From Pseudonocardia sp. (GTDB taxonomy: Bacteria > Actinomycetota > Actinomycetes > Mycobacteriales > Pseudonocardiaceae): DNA of 48,733 bases. The stretch covers positions 1 to 48,733 of the forward strand of contig JAODNO010000340.1 in the NCBI GenBank assembly GCA_025465235.1. The letters are read 5' to 3'. The notes under the pieces are model-generated. The model made no database searches, was not told the origin of the DNA, and worked only from the letters and a program-made list of their open reading frames with translations. A program made the position numbers and the translations under genes. Shown here one piece after another: positions 9,116 through 19,082 of this stretch. Numbering within the stretch: the stretch's first letter is position 1; each line of letters starts with the position of its first letter.

Positions 9116-10396
9116 ATGCACGACCCCCGCGTCCTGCTCGATCCCGCCACCGACGCCGTCCGCAAGCTCGCCCGGCGTGGCTTCACGCTGGACGTCGCGT
9201 CTCTGGAGAAATTGCTGGCCGGGCGCAACTCGGCCATCCAGCGCGGGGACGAGGCACGGGCCGAGTCCAAGCGGGTCGCCACCGCGGTGAAGGGCGCCGG
9301 GCGGGAGGGAGACCCTCAGGAGCGTGATGCGCTCGTCGCCCGCGCCCGCGAGCTCAAGGGCATCGTCGCCGCCGCTGAGGAGGAGCACCGGGAGCTCGAG
9401 GCGGAGCTGCAGGACTTCCTGCTCAGCGTGCCCAACCTGCCCAGTGACGACCTGCCCGACGGCGCCTCCGACGAGGACGCGGTACAGGTCCGCGCCTGGG
9501 GTGAGCCGCGGCAGCTGGACTTTCCCCCGCTCGACCACGTCGACCTCGGCGAGAAGCTGGGCATCCTCGACCTGCCGCGCGCCACGAAGCTCGCCGGTCC
9601 CCGGTTCGCTGTGCTGCGGGGAAAGGGTGCCGCGCTCGAGCGGGCGATCGCCCGCTACCTGCTCGACCTGCACACGGAGCGACACGGGTACCTCGAGTGG
9701 TCGGTGCCCACCCTCGTCAATCGCGCCACGATGACGGGAACCGGCCAGCTGCCGAAGTTCGAGCAGGACCTGTTCAAGACCGGCGTGGCCGACCGCGAGC
9801 TTTACCTCATCCCCACCGCCGAGGTGCCACTCACCAACCTGCACGCCAAGGAGACGCTCGCCGTCGAGGACCTCCCGCTGGCCTACACCGCACACACCCC
9901 GTGCTTCCGCTCGGAGGCCGGCTCCTACGGCCGCGACACGCGCGGGTTGATCCGGCTGCACGAGTTCTCGAAGGTCGAGCTCGTGCGGGTCGTCGAGGCC
10001 GAGCACTCCCGCGACGAGCTCGAGGTGCTGCTCTCGCACGCCGAGGCGGCGATGCAGGGGCTCGGGCTGGCCTACCGCGTGGTCAAGCTGGCAGCGGGCG
10101 ACATCGGGTTCTCGGCAGAGTTCACCTACGACATCGAGGTATGGCTGCCGGGGCAGCAGAAGTACCGCGAGATCTCTTCGGTGTCGAACTTCGGCACGTT
10201 CCAGGCGCGCCGGGCCGGTATCCGCACGAAGGCCAAGGATGGCAGGCGCGGTTTTGCCGCCACGCTCAACGGCTCGGGCCTGCCGGTCGGCCGCACCCTC
10301 GTCGCGATCCTGGAGCAGGGTCAGCAGGCAGACGGGTCGGTTCGTATCCCCGAGGCGCTGGTGCCGTACACGGGCTTCGCCGAGCTGACGCCGTAG
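9116..10396 (+). CDS. serS: Seryl-tRNA synthetase
   Basis: 426 residues, the usual size for bacterial SerRS; charges tRNA-Ser (and tRNA-Sec where present) with serine. Residues 1-~110 form the long antiparallel coiled-coil tRNA-binding arm (charged, with runs such as AAAEEEHRELEAELQDF). The class II core follows: motif 2 FRSEAGSYGRDTRGLIRLHEF, with the serine-binding TAEVPLTNLH ahead of it, and motif 3 LNGSGLPVGRTLVAILE near the C-terminus. ATG 9116 begins the typical MHDPRVLLDP and lies 6 nt after a -10 box. No tRNA gene is seen nearby. Confidence 0.96.
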   Translation: MHDPRVLLDPATDAVRKLARRGFTLDVASLEKLLAGRNSAIQRGDEARAESKRVATAVKGAGREGDPQERDALVARARELKGIVAAAEEEHRELEAELQDFLLSVPNLPSDDLPDGASDEDAVQVRAWGEPRQLDFPPLDHVDLGEKLGILDLPRATKLAGPRFAVLRGKGAALERAIARYLLDLHTERHGYLEWSVPTLVNRATMTGTGQLPKFEQDLFKTGVADRELYLIPTAEVPLTNLHAKETLAVEDLPLAYTAHTPCFRSEAGSYGRDTRGLIRLHEFSKVELVRVVEAEHSRDELEVLLSHAEAAMQGLGLAYRVVKLAAGDIGFSAEFTYDIEVWLPGQQKYREISSVSNFGTFQARRAGIRTKAKDGRRGFAATLNGSGLPVGRTLVAILEQGQQADGSVRIPEALVPYTGFAELTP

Positions 10397-11049
10397 CCGC
10401 ACGGGCGGGCCGCCCGCGCGTCCGTGTGAGCACCCCCTCGGATGCACGATCAGATTGCCGATGAGGGGATGTCCGGATGAACGCGGACGTGCCGCGTCGA
10501 GAACTTCCGGAGCGGATCCGGGAGAACCGAGAACATCGAGGGCGTCGACCGCTCCACGATTCTCACATCGCGGCATTCTCGTCCACGCGGCGATCGGATC
10601 TCCTGGCGTCGTTTGCCGAATATGAAGTGCATTGGGGTCAGGTAAGCAAGCGCCGGGGAGATTTGTCCGGTACGTGACCGTTGGGGTCGCGGGTGACGGT
10701 GTGGTTCGGCGACGGCCACCCCGTGCTCCCCGGCCGGGACGAGCCACGGGCGCGACTCCGGTCCGGGCCGCGGGCGGGGCCGGTCGGCCCGCTATCCCGA
10801 TCATCGCCCGGGTGCTCGTCGGCGACGAGAGGACCGGCTACCCTCCGACAGCCGCCACACGATCGTGTCGGCTCGCTTACTGACCTCGAGGGGGGCGAAG
10901 ACCCCAGCTTTACCTTCCGCTGTCAGTGCGGTCCTGTCGCTGCACGCCTGTCCATCTCCTCCCGCCCGTGGAGGGGGCAGATCGGCACAGCATTTGACTT
11001 AATACATATGAACTCATAGGTTACCCGCGAATGTCCCACGGAGGGGTGC
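10397..11049. other. Intergenic region between serS and potA, no convincing gene
   Basis: About 650 bp. Just after the serS stop a GC-rich two-part hairpin (10400-10426: CACGG/CCGTG outside, GCGGG/CCCGC inside) may end serS transcription, though no T-run follows. The centre (about 10560-10680) is lower in GC. Short frames here (for example 10477-10677) lack a protein-like composition, ribosome-binding site or family resemblance. The last 60 bp hold the potA promoter. I see no tRNA or recognisable riboswitch. Confidence 0.5.
10994..11022 (+). promoter_or_regulatory. Sigma-70-type promoter of the pot operon
   Basis: TTGACT (10994-10999) and TAGGTT (11017-11022) are separated by 17 bp, a near-consensus housekeeping promoter in unusually AT-rich sequence. 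Transcription would begin near 11029, about 20 nt ahead of potA, leaving room for the GGAGGGG ribosome-binding site at 11040-11045. Confidence 0.65.
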
Positions 11050-12123
11050 GTGCCGTCAGTAGCTCGTTCCGTCCCGGTCACACCGCCACAGCAAGCCGGC
11101 GAGACTCCGGCGATCTCTCTGCGGGGCGTGCGCAAGGAGTTCCCCGGCGGCATTGTCGCCGTCCATGACCTCGACCTCGATATCGCCGAGGGCGAGTTCG
11201 TCACGCTCCTGGGCCCGTCGGGCTCGGGAAAGACCACGGTGCTGCGGCTCATCGCGGGATTCGAGCAGCCGACCGCGGGCACGGTGCTGCTGCGCAGTCG
11301 TGACGTCACGGCCGCGCCGCCGTTCGACCGCGACGTGCACACCGTCTTCCAGGACTACGCACTGTTCCCGCACCTGTCGGTGCTGCGCAACGTCGAGTAC
11401 CCCCTACGGATCGCGAAGGTTCCACGCGCCGAACGGCGGGAGCGTGCACTCGCCGCGCTGGCCACCGTGCGGCTGGAAGCGCTGGGCGACCGGAGCCCGG
11501 CCGCGCTCTCGGGCGGCCAACGTCAGCGCGTCGCCCTCGCCCGTGCGCTGGTGAACCGGCCTGCGGTGCTCCTGCTCGACGAACCGCTCGGCGCACTCGA
11601 CCTCAAGCTGCGCGAGCAGATGCAGATCGAGCTCAAGGAGATCCAGCGGACGTCGGGGATCACGTTCGTGTTCGTCACCCACGACCAGGACGAGGCCCTC
11701 ACCTTGGCCGACCGCACCATCGTCTTCTCGGAGGGCCGGGTGGAGCAGGCCGGGTCGGCGCAGGAGGTCTACGAGCGGCCCGCGTCGGCGTTCGTCGCCG
11801 GGTTCGTCGGCACGTCGAACGTGCTGGCGGGGGCGGACGCTCGCGCCGTGCTCGGTCGCGACGGCAGCTGGAGCATCCGGCCGGAGAAGATCACCGTCAC
11901 GGCCGCTGACCACACAGCTCCGGCGGGATGGACGACCGCGGTCGGTGTCGTCGAGGAGCTCGTCTACACCGGGGCCACCACGCGCTGCGTCGTCGCCCTC
12001 GAGGCCGGCGGCGTGCTGTCGGCACTGCTGCTCAACGGGGGCGGCAACGACCTGCCGACGCTCGCGCGCGGACAGGACGTCCGGCTCTCGTGGCGGCCGG
12101 AGCACGAGATCCACCTCATGTGA
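11050..12123 (+). CDS. potA: Polyamine-type ABC transporter ATP-binding protein
   Basis: 357 residues. Walker A GPSGSGKTT (about residues 56-64), Q-loop VFQDYALFPHLS, signature [15 protein letters not shown], Walker B VLLLDEP and the H-loop THDQDEAL are all intact, followed by a C-terminal TOBE-type regulatory domain (about 280-357). This is the spermidine/putrescine (CUT1-like Fe3+/polyamine) ATPase class and powers import through the two permeases downstream. GTG 11050 follows GGAGGGG with a short 4-5 nt gap. It is the first gene of potA-potD-potB-potC-aldehyde dehydrogenase. Polyamine specificity is inferred from the whole operon rather than this subunit. Confidence 0.85.
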   Translation: MPSVARSVPVTPPQQAGETPAISLRGVRKEFPGGIVAVHDLDLDIAEGEFVTLLGPSGSGKTTVLRLIAGFEQPTAGTVLLRSRDVTAAPPFDRDVHTVFQDYALFPHLSVLRNVEYPLRIAKVPRAERRERALAALATVRLEALGDRSPAALSGGQRQRVALARALVNRPAVLLLDEPLGALDLKLREQMQIELKEIQRTSGITFVFVTHDQDEALTLADRTIVFSEGRVEQAGSAQEVYERPASAFVAGFVGTSNVLAGADARAVLGRDGSWSIRPEKITVTAADHTAPAGWTTAVGVVEELVYTGATTRCVVALEAGGVLSALLLNGGGNDLPTLARGQDVRLSWRPEHEIHLM

Positions 12124-12212
12124 GCCATCTAGGAGGGCCTGTGCCCGCCGGGAGGATCGAGTGGCGCCGTCGCCCGACCGCGCTTCTGAGAGAGCAGGAG
12201 AGAGAAATCCAT

Positions 12213-13415
12213 ATGAGATGTCAGACAGCGGTGCGCTCCGTGGCGCTGGTCGGGGCCATCGGGCTGGCACTCGCCGCGTGCGGCGGCGGTGGCGTTGCGG
12301 CTCCGGTCCTGGACGACTCCCCGCCGGAGGCCACCGCCTACGCCGGTCCCGTGGGCCAGGGCGAGGGGGCACTGTCGGTGCTGGCCTGGCCGGGTTACGC
12401 CGAGGACGGGTCCACCGACCGCGCCGTCGACTGGGTCACCCCCTTCGAGCAGGCCACCGGCTGCCAGGTGACGGTCAAGACGTTCCCCACGTCGGCCGAG
12501 GCCGTTCAGCTGTTCTCCACCGGCGAGTACGACGTGATCTCGGCGTCCGGCGACGCCTCGCTGCGGCTCGTCTACGGCGACCGCGTGCAGCCGGTCAACA
12601 CCGATCTGGTGCCCAACTACGCCGACATCCTGCCCGACCTGAAGAACAAGCCCTGGAACACCGTCGGCGGGAAGAGCTACGGCATCCCGCACGGCCGTGG
12701 GGCGAACCTGCTGCTCTACAACCTGGCTACGCACCCCACCCCGCCCACCTCCTGGTCGGACATGTGGGAGACCGGCTCTCCGGCGGCGGGCAAGATCAGC
12801 CCATACGACGACGCGATCTACATCGCCGACGCCGCCGTCTACCTGATGGCGAAGCGGCCGGAGCTGGGGATCACCAACCCCTACGCACTCGACCAGACCC
12901 AGTTCGACGCCGCGATCGCGCTGCTGCAGCAGCAGAAGGCGATGGCCGGGGAGTACTGGGGCGACGTGGTCAAGCAGGGTCAGGGCCTCGCCTCGGGCTC
13001 GCTGATGGAGGCGCAGGGCTGGCAGCTCACCGCGAACCTGGCGAACACCGGCGCCACCTCGGTGGGCACCACGAAGCCCGTCGAGGGTGCGACCGGCTGG
13101 TCGGACACGTGGATGATCAAGAAGAACACCCCCCACATCAACTGCGCGTACCAGTGGCTCAACCACATCGTCTCGCCCGAGGCGAACGCACAGGTCGCGG
13201 AGTACTTCGGTGAGGCGCCCGCCAACCCCAAGTCCTGCGCGCTGACGAAGAACCCCGACCACTGCGCGCAGTACCACGCAGAGGACACGGGCTTCTGGGA
13301 CAACGTCTACTACTGGACGACCCCGATCGAGCAGTGCATCGACGGCCGCAGGAACGTGGAGTGCATCGGCTACGACGACTGGGTCAAGGCCTGGAGCAAG
13401 CTGCGCAGCAGCTAG
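12213..13415 (+). CDS. potD: Spermidine/putrescine-type substrate-binding lipoprotein
   Basis: 400 residues. A signal peptide ends in the lipobox LAAC (Cys23), followed by a Gly-rich linker, so the protein is anchored outside the membrane. The mature protein fits the PotD/PotF binding-protein family: LSVLAWPGYAEDGS at the first strand, then YDVISASGDASLRL and YGIPHGRGANLLLYN. Six to seven Cys residues lie in the last ~80 residues (for example SCALTKNPDHCAQYH, QCIDGRRNVECIGY), more than usual, suggesting disulfides. ATG 12213 has GGAGAGAG upstream. Ligand is probably a di- or polyamine given the linked aldehyde dehydrogenase; 4-aminobutyrate-like ligands are alternatives. Confidence 0.83.
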   Translation: MRCQTAVRSVALVGAIGLALAACGGGGVAAPVLDDSPPEATAYAGPVGQGEGALSVLAWPGYAEDGSTDRAVDWVTPFEQATGCQVTVKTFPTSAEAVQLFSTGEYDVISASGDASLRLVYGDRVQPVNTDLVPNYADILPDLKNKPWNTVGGKSYGIPHGRGANLLLYNLATHPTPPTSWSDMWETGSPAAGKISPYDDAIYIADAAVYLMAKRPELGITNPYALDQTQFDAAIALLQQQKAMAGEYWGDVVKQGQGLASGSLMEAQGWQLTANLANTGATSVGTTKPVEGATGWSDTWMIKKNTPHINCAYQWLNHIVSPEANAQVAEYFGEAPANPKSCALTKNPDHCAQYHAEDTGFWDNVYYWTTPIEQCIDGRRNVECIGYDDWVKAWSKLRSS

Positions 13416-13501
13416 CCATGAGTTGCGGCCGGGCGCGGCCGACCCCCCCTCGGGCCGCGCCCTGTCGCTTCCTCAGGTGACAGGAGAGAGAAAGGAGGCC
13501 A

Positions 13502-14365
13502 GTGTCCGTCGACACGACCCTCACCCCGGGCCGCAGGGTGCAGGCATTGCTGCACCGCCGGCCGGCGCTGCGGCTCACCGGACTGCTGACCCCCGCACTG
13601 GTCTGGCTGGGCCTGTTCTACCTGGTCCCGCTGGCCCTGCTGCTGGCGACCGCGTTCTTCGACACCAACAGCTTCACCGGCCGGATCACCTACGGGTTCT
13701 CCGCCAAGAACGTCGTCGACGTCCTGACGACGCCCGCGTACCTGCTGACAGCGGCCCGCACGGTGGGGGCCGCAGCGGGGGTGACAGCGCTGTGCGTGCT
13801 GCTCGCCCTGCCGCTGGCGACGTACATGGCGCTGGTGGCCCGGGAACGCTCGCGCCCGATTCTGCTGGCGCTGGTGCTGACGCCGCTCTGGGCGTCCTAC
13901 CTCGTGAAGGTGTACGCCTGGCGCATTCTGCTGGCGCCAGAAGGCGGGCTGCTCGGCGGGGCGAGCCCCGGATACGGCTGGTTCGCCGTCGTCCTGACGT
14001 TGACCTACCTCTGGCTGCCGTACATGGTGCTCCCGGTGTACGCCGGAATCAGCTCGATGCGCGGCTCGTACCTGGAAGCCGCCGCCGACCTCGGCGCCCG
14101 ACCGTGGCAGGCGTTCCGCAGCGTGGTCATGCCCATGCTCGCTCCGGCGATCGCGGCAGGCTCGGTGTTCACGTTCTCCCTGTCGATAGGTGACTACATC
14201 ACTGTGCAGCTCGTGGGCGGGACCAAGCAGATGCTCGGCAACCTCGTGTACGCAAACTTCTCCACCGACCTGCCGTTCGCCGCCGCTGTCGCACTGCTGC
14301 CGCTGCTCGTCATGGCGGCGTACCTGATCACGATCCGGCGCACCGGCGCCCTCTCCCGGCTGTAG
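13502..14365 (+). CDS. potB: Polyamine-type ABC transporter permease
   Basis: 287 residues with about six membrane segments and the binding-protein-dependent permease (EAA) loop EAAADLGARPWQAFRSVVMP (about residues 190-209), which contacts the ATPase. It pairs with the following permease as the PotB/PotC heterodimer. A strong ribosome-binding site AAAGGAGG precedes GTG 13502. The gene is separated from potD by 86 bp with no terminator-like hairpin. Confidence 0.85.
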   Translation: MSVDTTLTPGRRVQALLHRRPALRLTGLLTPALVWLGLFYLVPLALLLATAFFDTNSFTGRITYGFSAKNVVDVLTTPAYLLTAARTVGAAAGVTALCVLLALPLATYMALVARERSRPILLALVLTPLWASYLVKVYAWRILLAPEGGLLGGASPGYGWFAVVLTLTYLWLPYMVLPVYAGISSMRGSYLEAAADLGARPWQAFRSVVMPMLAPAIAAGSVFTFSLSIGDYITVQLVGGTKQMLGNLVYANFSTDLPFAAAVALLPLLVMAAYLITIRRTGALSRL

Positions 14366-14373
14366 AGGCCACC

Positions 14374-15177
14374 ATGATCCTCTCGACCCCGGCCCGCTGG
14401 TTGCTCCGTGCCGCCGCCATCGGCGTCCTGACCTTCGTCTACGTGCCGCTGCTGCTGGTGCTGGTCAACTCCTTCAGCTCGAGCGCGACGTTCACCTGGC
14501 CGCCACCGAGCCTCACCCTGCAGTGGTGGCAGGTTGCCGCCACGAACGAGGGCCTGCGTGCCGCTGTCGTCACGTCGGTGGAGGTGGCGTTGCTGGCCAC
14601 GCTGATCGCCGTCGTGATCGGCACCCTCGCCTCGATGGCCCTCACCCGTTACACGTTCTTCGGGCAGGAAGCGGTCTCACTGCTGGTGCTGCTGCCGATC
14701 GCGCTGCCCGGCATCGTCACCGGCATCGCGCTCAACACGCTGTTCACCCAGGCTCTGGGCGGCCTCACGTTCTTCACCCTGGTGGCAGGGCACGCCACGT
14801 TCTGCATCGTCATCGTCGTGAACAACGCGTCGGCGCGGCTACGCCGGATGTCGGGCACGGTGGAGGAGGCGTCGACGGACCTCGGCGCCACCCCGTGGAC
14901 GACGTGGTGGCTGGTCACGTTCCCGGCGCTGCGCGGTGCCCTGGTGGCCGGTGCGCTGCTGGCGTTCGCCCTGTCCTTCGACGAGATCATCGTGACCACC
15001 TTCACCGCGGGGCCCGGCCTGCAGACGCTGCCGCTATGGATCTTCCAGAACCTGTTCCGCCCCAACCAGTCCCCCGTGGTCAACGTCGCGGCCGCGGTGC
15101 TGGTCGTGATCTCGGTACTCCCGGTCTACCTGGCCAACCGGCTGTCCGGTGACTCCGCCGGAGCAGCCACCAAGTGA
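14374..15177 (+). CDS. potC: Polyamine-type ABC transporter permease
   Basis: 267 residues, about six membrane helices, and the EAA loop EEASTDLGATPWTTWWLVTFP (shown to about residue 185). The N-terminal segment VYVPLLLVLVNSFSSS is characteristic of PotC-type permeases. It starts 8 bp after potB and its stop runs into the leader of the aldehyde dehydrogenase, so all five genes are probably one transcript. Confidence 0.85.
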   Translation: MILSTPARWLLRAAAIGVLTFVYVPLLLVLVNSFSSSATFTWPPPSLTLQWWQVAATNEGLRAAVVTSVEVALLATLIAVVIGTLASMALTRYTFFGQEAVSLLVLLPIALPGIVTGIALNTLFTQALGGLTFFTLVAGHATFCIVIVVNNASARLRRMSGTVEEASTDLGATPWTTWWLVTFPALRGALVAGALLAFALSFDEIIVTTFTAGPGLQTLPLWIFQNLFRPNQSPVVNVAAAVLVVISVLPVYLANRLSGDSAGAATK

Positions 15178-15221
15178 AGCGCCGCCACCAGATGAACACC
15201 ACGAAGCGAGAGGGGCCCGTC

Positions 15222-16655
15222 ATGCAGACGTTCCACAACATCGTCGACGGCAAGCCAACGCCCGCGGCCGACGGACGCACCCTCGACATCTCCGACCCGA
15301 AGACGGGCGAGGTGTACGCCACCGCACCGCTCTCCGGGCCCATCGACGTCGATGTGGCGTATCGGAGTGCGCGGCGCGCGTTCGACGAGGGCTGGCGTGA
15401 CACCACGCCGGGCGAGCGGATGACCGCGCTGCTCGCGATGGCCGACATCCTCGAGGCCCACGGCGAGGAGCTCGTGGAGATCGAGGCGCGCGACACCGGC
15501 AAGCCGACCGGGCTGACGCTGTCGGAGGAGATCGGCCCGATGGCCGACCAGCTCCGATTCTTCGCCGGCGCCGCCCGCCAGCTCGAGGGCCGCGCGACGG
15601 GCGAGTACATGGCCGGCCACTCCTCGTCGATCCGGCGCGAGCCCCTCGGGGTGATCGGCTCCATCACGCCGTGGAACTACCCCATGATGATGGCGATCTG
15701 GAAGATCGGCCCCGCGCTCGCGGCGGGGAACACCATGGTGCTCAAGCCGTCGGACACCACGCCGGCCAGCACCGTGCGGCTCGGTGAGCTGTTCGCCGAC
15801 GTGCTGCCGCCCGGCGTGCTCAACATCGTGTGCGGCGACCGGTCCACCGGCGTCGCGATGAGCGAGAACCCGATCCCGGCGATGCTGGCGATCACCGGCA
15901 GCATCCCGGCCGGGAAGTCGGTGGCCGCCGCCGCGGCGTCCCGCGTCACCCGCGTGCACCTCGAGCTCGGCGGCAACGCGCCGGTGATCGTGTTCGACGA
16001 CGCCGACGTGGCAGCGGCCGCCGCCGACATCGCGGTCGCCGGGTTCTTCAACGCCGGCCAGGACTGCACGGCCGCCACCCGCGTCATCGCCCACGCCGAC
16101 GTGGCCGACGCATTGGCGGAGGCGCTGGCCGCCGAGGCCGGCGGTGTCCTCCTCTCCCGTGACGAACAGCCCGGAGCGGAGGACCTCTTCATCCCCCCGC
16201 TCAACAACCCCGACCAGCTCGCGAAGGTGTCGGGCCTGGTCGACCGCGTGCCGTCGCACGCACGGGTGCTCACCGGGGGCGCCCCGGCGGACGGCCCCGG
16301 CTGGTTCTACCCGCCCACCGTGGTGGCCGGGCTCGCCCAGGACGACGAGATCGTGCAGACCGAGGTCTTCGGACCGGTGATCACCGTGCAGACGTTCACC
16401 GACGAGGACGAGGCCGTCGCCTACGCCAACGGCACGCCCTACGGCCTCGCGTCGAGCGTCTGGACTCGCGACCACTCCAGGACCATCCGCCTGTCGCGCG
16501 CCCTGGACTTCGGCTGCGTCTGGGTCAACTGCCACATCCCGTTGGTGGCGGAGATGCCGCACGGTGGGTTCAAGGAGTCCGGCTACGGCAAGGACCTGTC
16601 GGGCTACTCGCTGGAGGACTACACGCGGATCAAGCACGTCATGAGCAAGTACTGA
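15222..16655 (+). CDS. Aldehyde dehydrogenase, probably 4-aminobutyraldehyde dehydrogenase
   Basis: 477 residues of the NAD(P)-dependent aldehyde dehydrogenase superfamily. Visible: cofactor region TPWNYPMMMAIWKIGPALAAG and VLKPSD; general-base Glu in LELGGNAP; catalytic Cys in FFNAGQDCTAATR; and the C-terminal WVNCHIPLVAEMPHGGFKESGYGKD (given in parts), a pattern seen in aminobutyraldehyde/betaine-aldehyde enzymes. Position at the end of the pot operon suggests oxidation of 4-aminobutanal from putrescine catabolism to GABA (inference). ATG 15222 has GAGAGG 8 nt upstream; two in-frame upstream ATGs (15174, 15192) overlap potC and look less likely. No amine oxidase or transaminase lies beside it. 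Confidence 0.82.
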   Translation: MQTFHNIVDGKPTPAADGRTLDISDPKTGEVYATAPLSGPIDVDVAYRSARRAFDEGWRDTTPGERMTALLAMADILEAHGEELVEIEARDTGKPTGLTLSEEIGPMADQLRFFAGAARQLEGRATGEYMAGHSSSIRREPLGVIGSITPWNYPMMMAIWKIGPALAAGNTMVLKPSDTTPASTVRLGELFADVLPPGVLNIVCGDRSTGVAMSENPIPAMLAITGSIPAGKSVAAAAASRVTRVHLELGGNAPVIVFDDADVAAAAADIAVAGFFNAGQDCTAATRVIAHADVADALAEALAAEAGGVLLSRDEQPGAEDLFIPPLNNPDQLAKVSGLVDRVPSHARVLTGGAPADGPGWFYPPTVVAGLAQDDEIVQTEVFGPVITVQTFTDEDEAVAYANGTPYGLASSVWTRDHSRTIRLSRALDFGCVWVNCHIPLVAEMPHGGFKESGYGKDLSGYSLEDYTRIKHVMSKY

Positions 16656-16672
16656 GCAGGCACAGCGCCTGC
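16656..16672 (+). terminator. Short hairpin after the aldehyde dehydrogenase
   Basis: GCAGGC and GCCTGC (16656-16661 and 16667-16672) form a 6-bp stem with a 5-nt loop directly after the stop codon and between convergent genes. There is no T-run, so termination is only suggested. Confidence 0.3.
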
Positions 16673-16675
16673 ACA

Positions 16676-17845
16676 TCACAGGCCGCCCGTGCAGAGCAGG
16701 AGATTCGGCGTGCCACCCACGCCACCGCCCGCGATGACGTGCTGCGTCGCGTGACCCACGATCCACTGCTCCACGGTGCGGCTGGGCGCGTCGCCGAACG
16801 TCTGCTTGTACAGCGCCGCCACTCCCGCCGCGTGCGGCGCGGCCATCGAGGAGCCCGTGTAGGAAGCTGTGCCGCCGGGAACGGTCGAGACGATGGACGT
16901 TCCTGGCGCATAGAGGTCCACGCAGCTGCCGGTGGACGAGCTCTCCGCCCGGTGGTCGTCGATCGTCGAGTTCGCCACGACCATGACGCCGCTCGCGGCG
17001 CGTGGCGCGGCGGTGCAGTCGTTCGACCCGGTGTTGCCCGCGGACGAGGCCACGAAGACGCCCCTGTTCACGAGCTGTGTCACCGCCGACGTCAGCACGT
17101 CCGACGGCCCGTAGCTCCATGACATCACCGCGATGGACGGGCCCTGCTGGTTGCGCGCCACGTAGTCGATGCCTGCGAGCAGCGACGACAGGGTGCCGCC
17201 ACCACTGCAGTCGAGCACCTTGACCGACCGGAGCTGGGCCTCCTTGGCCACGCCGTAGTCCCGGGAGGCGGCGATACCCGCCACCACCGTGCCGTGACCG
17301 TCGCAGTCACCGGCCACGTCGTCGACCGTGTTCGCCCCGGCGCTCGCCCTGCCGCCGAACTGGGGGTGCGTCGTGTCGATGCCGGTGTCCAGCACGTAGA
17401 TGGTCACCCCTGCCCCCGTCGCCCGCGTCGTGTAGCTACCGTCGAGCGGGAGGGCGCGCTGGTCGATGCGGTCGAGGCCCCAGTTGCGCGGGTCGAGCTG
17501 GGTGCCCTCGACCAGGCGCCGGTCCCGGACGGCGCGCGGTTCGAGCGCGTTGAGCCGCCGGTCCTCCTCAACCGCGAGCACGCCGGCCAGCCCGTGCAGC
17601 CGGTCGACCTGAGCCCGGGTGAGGCTCGCGGCGAATCCCGCGAACACGTGGTCGAACGTGACCGTCGGTCGTACCTCGAGCACATCGGCTGCCGCCCCCG
17701 CCTCGGCGCTCGTGCGGGTGTGCACCACGTAAGGGGTCCGCTTGGACAGCTCGTCCTGCGCCGCGGCCGTCGCCGGAGCCCCGAGGGCAACGAGGAGCAG
17801 GAGGGCTGCCACCGCCGGAGCGATCCGCAGGAGCAGGCGTGTCAC
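16676..17845 (-). CDS. Secreted subtilase (S8, proteinase K-like)
   Basis: 389 residues: signal peptide (about 1-28, ending ATAAAQ), inhibitor I9-like propeptide (about 37-98), then the S8 catalytic domain. Catalytic residues are Asp153 (YVLDTGID), His184 (DGHGTVVAG), oxyanion Asn271 (SSAGN) and Ser333 (GSSMAAPH). The usual second His after the catalytic one (GHGTHVAG) is Val here, and GTSMA is GSSMA; neither is catalytic. Cys-containing strings DCDGHGT, DCSGGG and [12 protein letters not shown] resemble the proteinase K branch. It probably degrades extracellular protein. It is convergent with the aldehyde dehydrogenase. Confidence 0.88.
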   Translation of the reverse strand: MTRLLLRIAPAVAALLLLVALGAPATAAAQDELSKRTPYVVHTRTSAEAGAAADVLEVRPTVTFDHVFAGFAASLTRAQVDRLHGLAGVLAVEEDRRLNALEPRAVRDRRLVEGTQLDPRNWGLDRIDQRALPLDGSYTTRATGAGVTIYVLDTGIDTTHPQFGGRASAGANTVDDVAGDCDGHGTVVAGIAASRDYGVAKEAQLRSVKVLDCSGGGTLSSLLAGIDYVARNQQGPSIAVMSWSYGPSDVLTSAVTQLVNRGVFVASSAGNTGSNDCTAAPRAASGVMVVANSTIDDHRAESSSTGSCVDLYAPGTSIVSTVPGGTASYTGSSMAAPHAAGVAALYKQTFGDAPSRTVEQWIVGHATQHVIAGGGVGGTPNLLLCTGGL

Positions 17846-17978
17846 GTGCAGCGACGGTACGGCCCCGAAACCAGTGGGGACAGAGACACGATTGGGGCAG
17901 AAGTGACATCTGAGGTACGTGGGGCTGAGGTACGTGGGGTTGTAACCGACCCCCCGTCCAGAAGGGCCTAGCGAAACA

Positions 17979-19082
17979 TCACCTGCTCGCGGCGTGGATC
18001 CCGACCTCCGTGGCCTTGACCGCGAACCACAGCTCCGCCCCGGGCTCGGCAGCGAGATCGGCCACCGCGGCCGGCGTCACGTCGGCAGCGAGTCCGTCCA
18101 CCCACCCGGGTCCTCCCGGCACGGCCCCGGCCCGCAGCCGTACCACGTCGCCGTGCGGTTCGATCGCCGCCAGCCGCACGTGCAGCACGTTGCGCGGACT
18201 GCCGCGGGGCCGGTCGGCGAAGACCGCGACCGCCGCGGGAGGGAACACGGCGACCGCGGGCTCACCGTCGGCAGGACCGAGGGCCTCGCCGCCGCGAAGT
18301 CCCGACACGACCGTCCCGTCCGCCGTCCGCAGTCCTTCGGGGCATGCCGTGCCCGGCACGAGGTCCAGCCCGGCGATCCGCGCAGTGAACGGGCTGCGCG
18401 GTCGACCGAGCACGTCTCGCGTGGAGCCCTGCTCCACCACCCGGCCCCCGGTCAGCACCACGACCCGATCGGCCAGCACGAGCGCATCGAGCGCCGAGTG
18501 GGTGACCAGCAGGGCGGTCTGTTTCGCGTCGCGGATCACGCGGCGCAGCAGCGAGCGCATGGCCGGGGTCGCGTCGACGTCCAGCGCCGCCAACGGCTCG
18601 TCGAGCAGCAGGAGCCCGGGGCCCGGCGCCAGCGCACGAGCGAGGGCCACCCGTTGCTGCTGGCCCCCGGACATGCCGGCCGGCCGCCGGTCGGCCAGCT
18701 CCGTCGCGTCGACGGCGGCCAGTAGCTCGCGGGCCCGCCGCTCCGCCTCCCGGCGCGGCACGCCGTGCGCCCGCGGGCCGAAAGCGACGTTCCCGACGGC
18801 CGACAGGTGCGGGAAGAGCAGGGCCTGCTGCGCCAGCAACCCCACGCCGCGCTGATGCGGTGCCACGTGCACGCCGGATCCGGGGTCGGCCACCGTCACG
18901 TCTCCGACACGGACGTGCCCGGCGTCCGGTCGCAGCAGCCCGGCCAACACCCCGAGCAGAGTGGACTTGCCCGCCCCGTTCGGCCCGAGCACGGCCAGTA
19001 CCTCGCCCGGTTCCGCCGACAGCGCCACGTCGAGGCTGAACGCCGCCCGCCGCACCACCACGCGCGCATCGAGGCGACTCAC
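17979..19082 (-). CDS. modC: Molybdate ABC transporter ATP-binding protein
   Basis: 367 residues. Walker [10 protein letters not shown] (about 32-40), signature [15 protein letters not shown], Walker B LLLLDEP, H-loop VTHSALDAL, then a C-terminal region of ~130 residues with a TOBE/mop-type oxyanion-binding fold ([15 protein letters not shown]...). GTG 19082 overlaps the modB TGA in a GTGA junction, so modB and modC are translationally coupled. It energises molybdate (or tungstate) uptake with ModB and ModA. Confidence 0.88.
   Translation of the reverse strand: MSRLDARVVVRRAAFSLDVALSAEPGEVLAVLGPNGAGKSTLLGVLAGLLRPDAGHVRVGDVTVADPGSGVHVAPHQRGVGLLAQQALLFPHLSAVGNVAFGPRAHGVPRREAERRARELLAAVDATELADRRPAGMSGGQQQRVALARALAPGPGLLLLDEPLAALDVDATPAMRSLLRRVIRDAKQTALLVTHSALDALVLADRVVVLTGGRVVEQGSTRDVLGRPRSPFTARIAGLDLVPGTACPEGLRTADGTVVSGLRGGEALGPADGEPAVAVFPPAAVAVFADRPRGSPRNVLHVRLAAIEPHGDVVRLRAGAVPGGPGWVDGLAADVTPAAVADLAAEPGAELWFAVKATEVGIHAASR

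Noticed and set aside
10477-10677. 66-codon frame after serS
   Set aside because: No ribosome-binding site, no recognisable domain, Arg-rich composition typical of chance frames.
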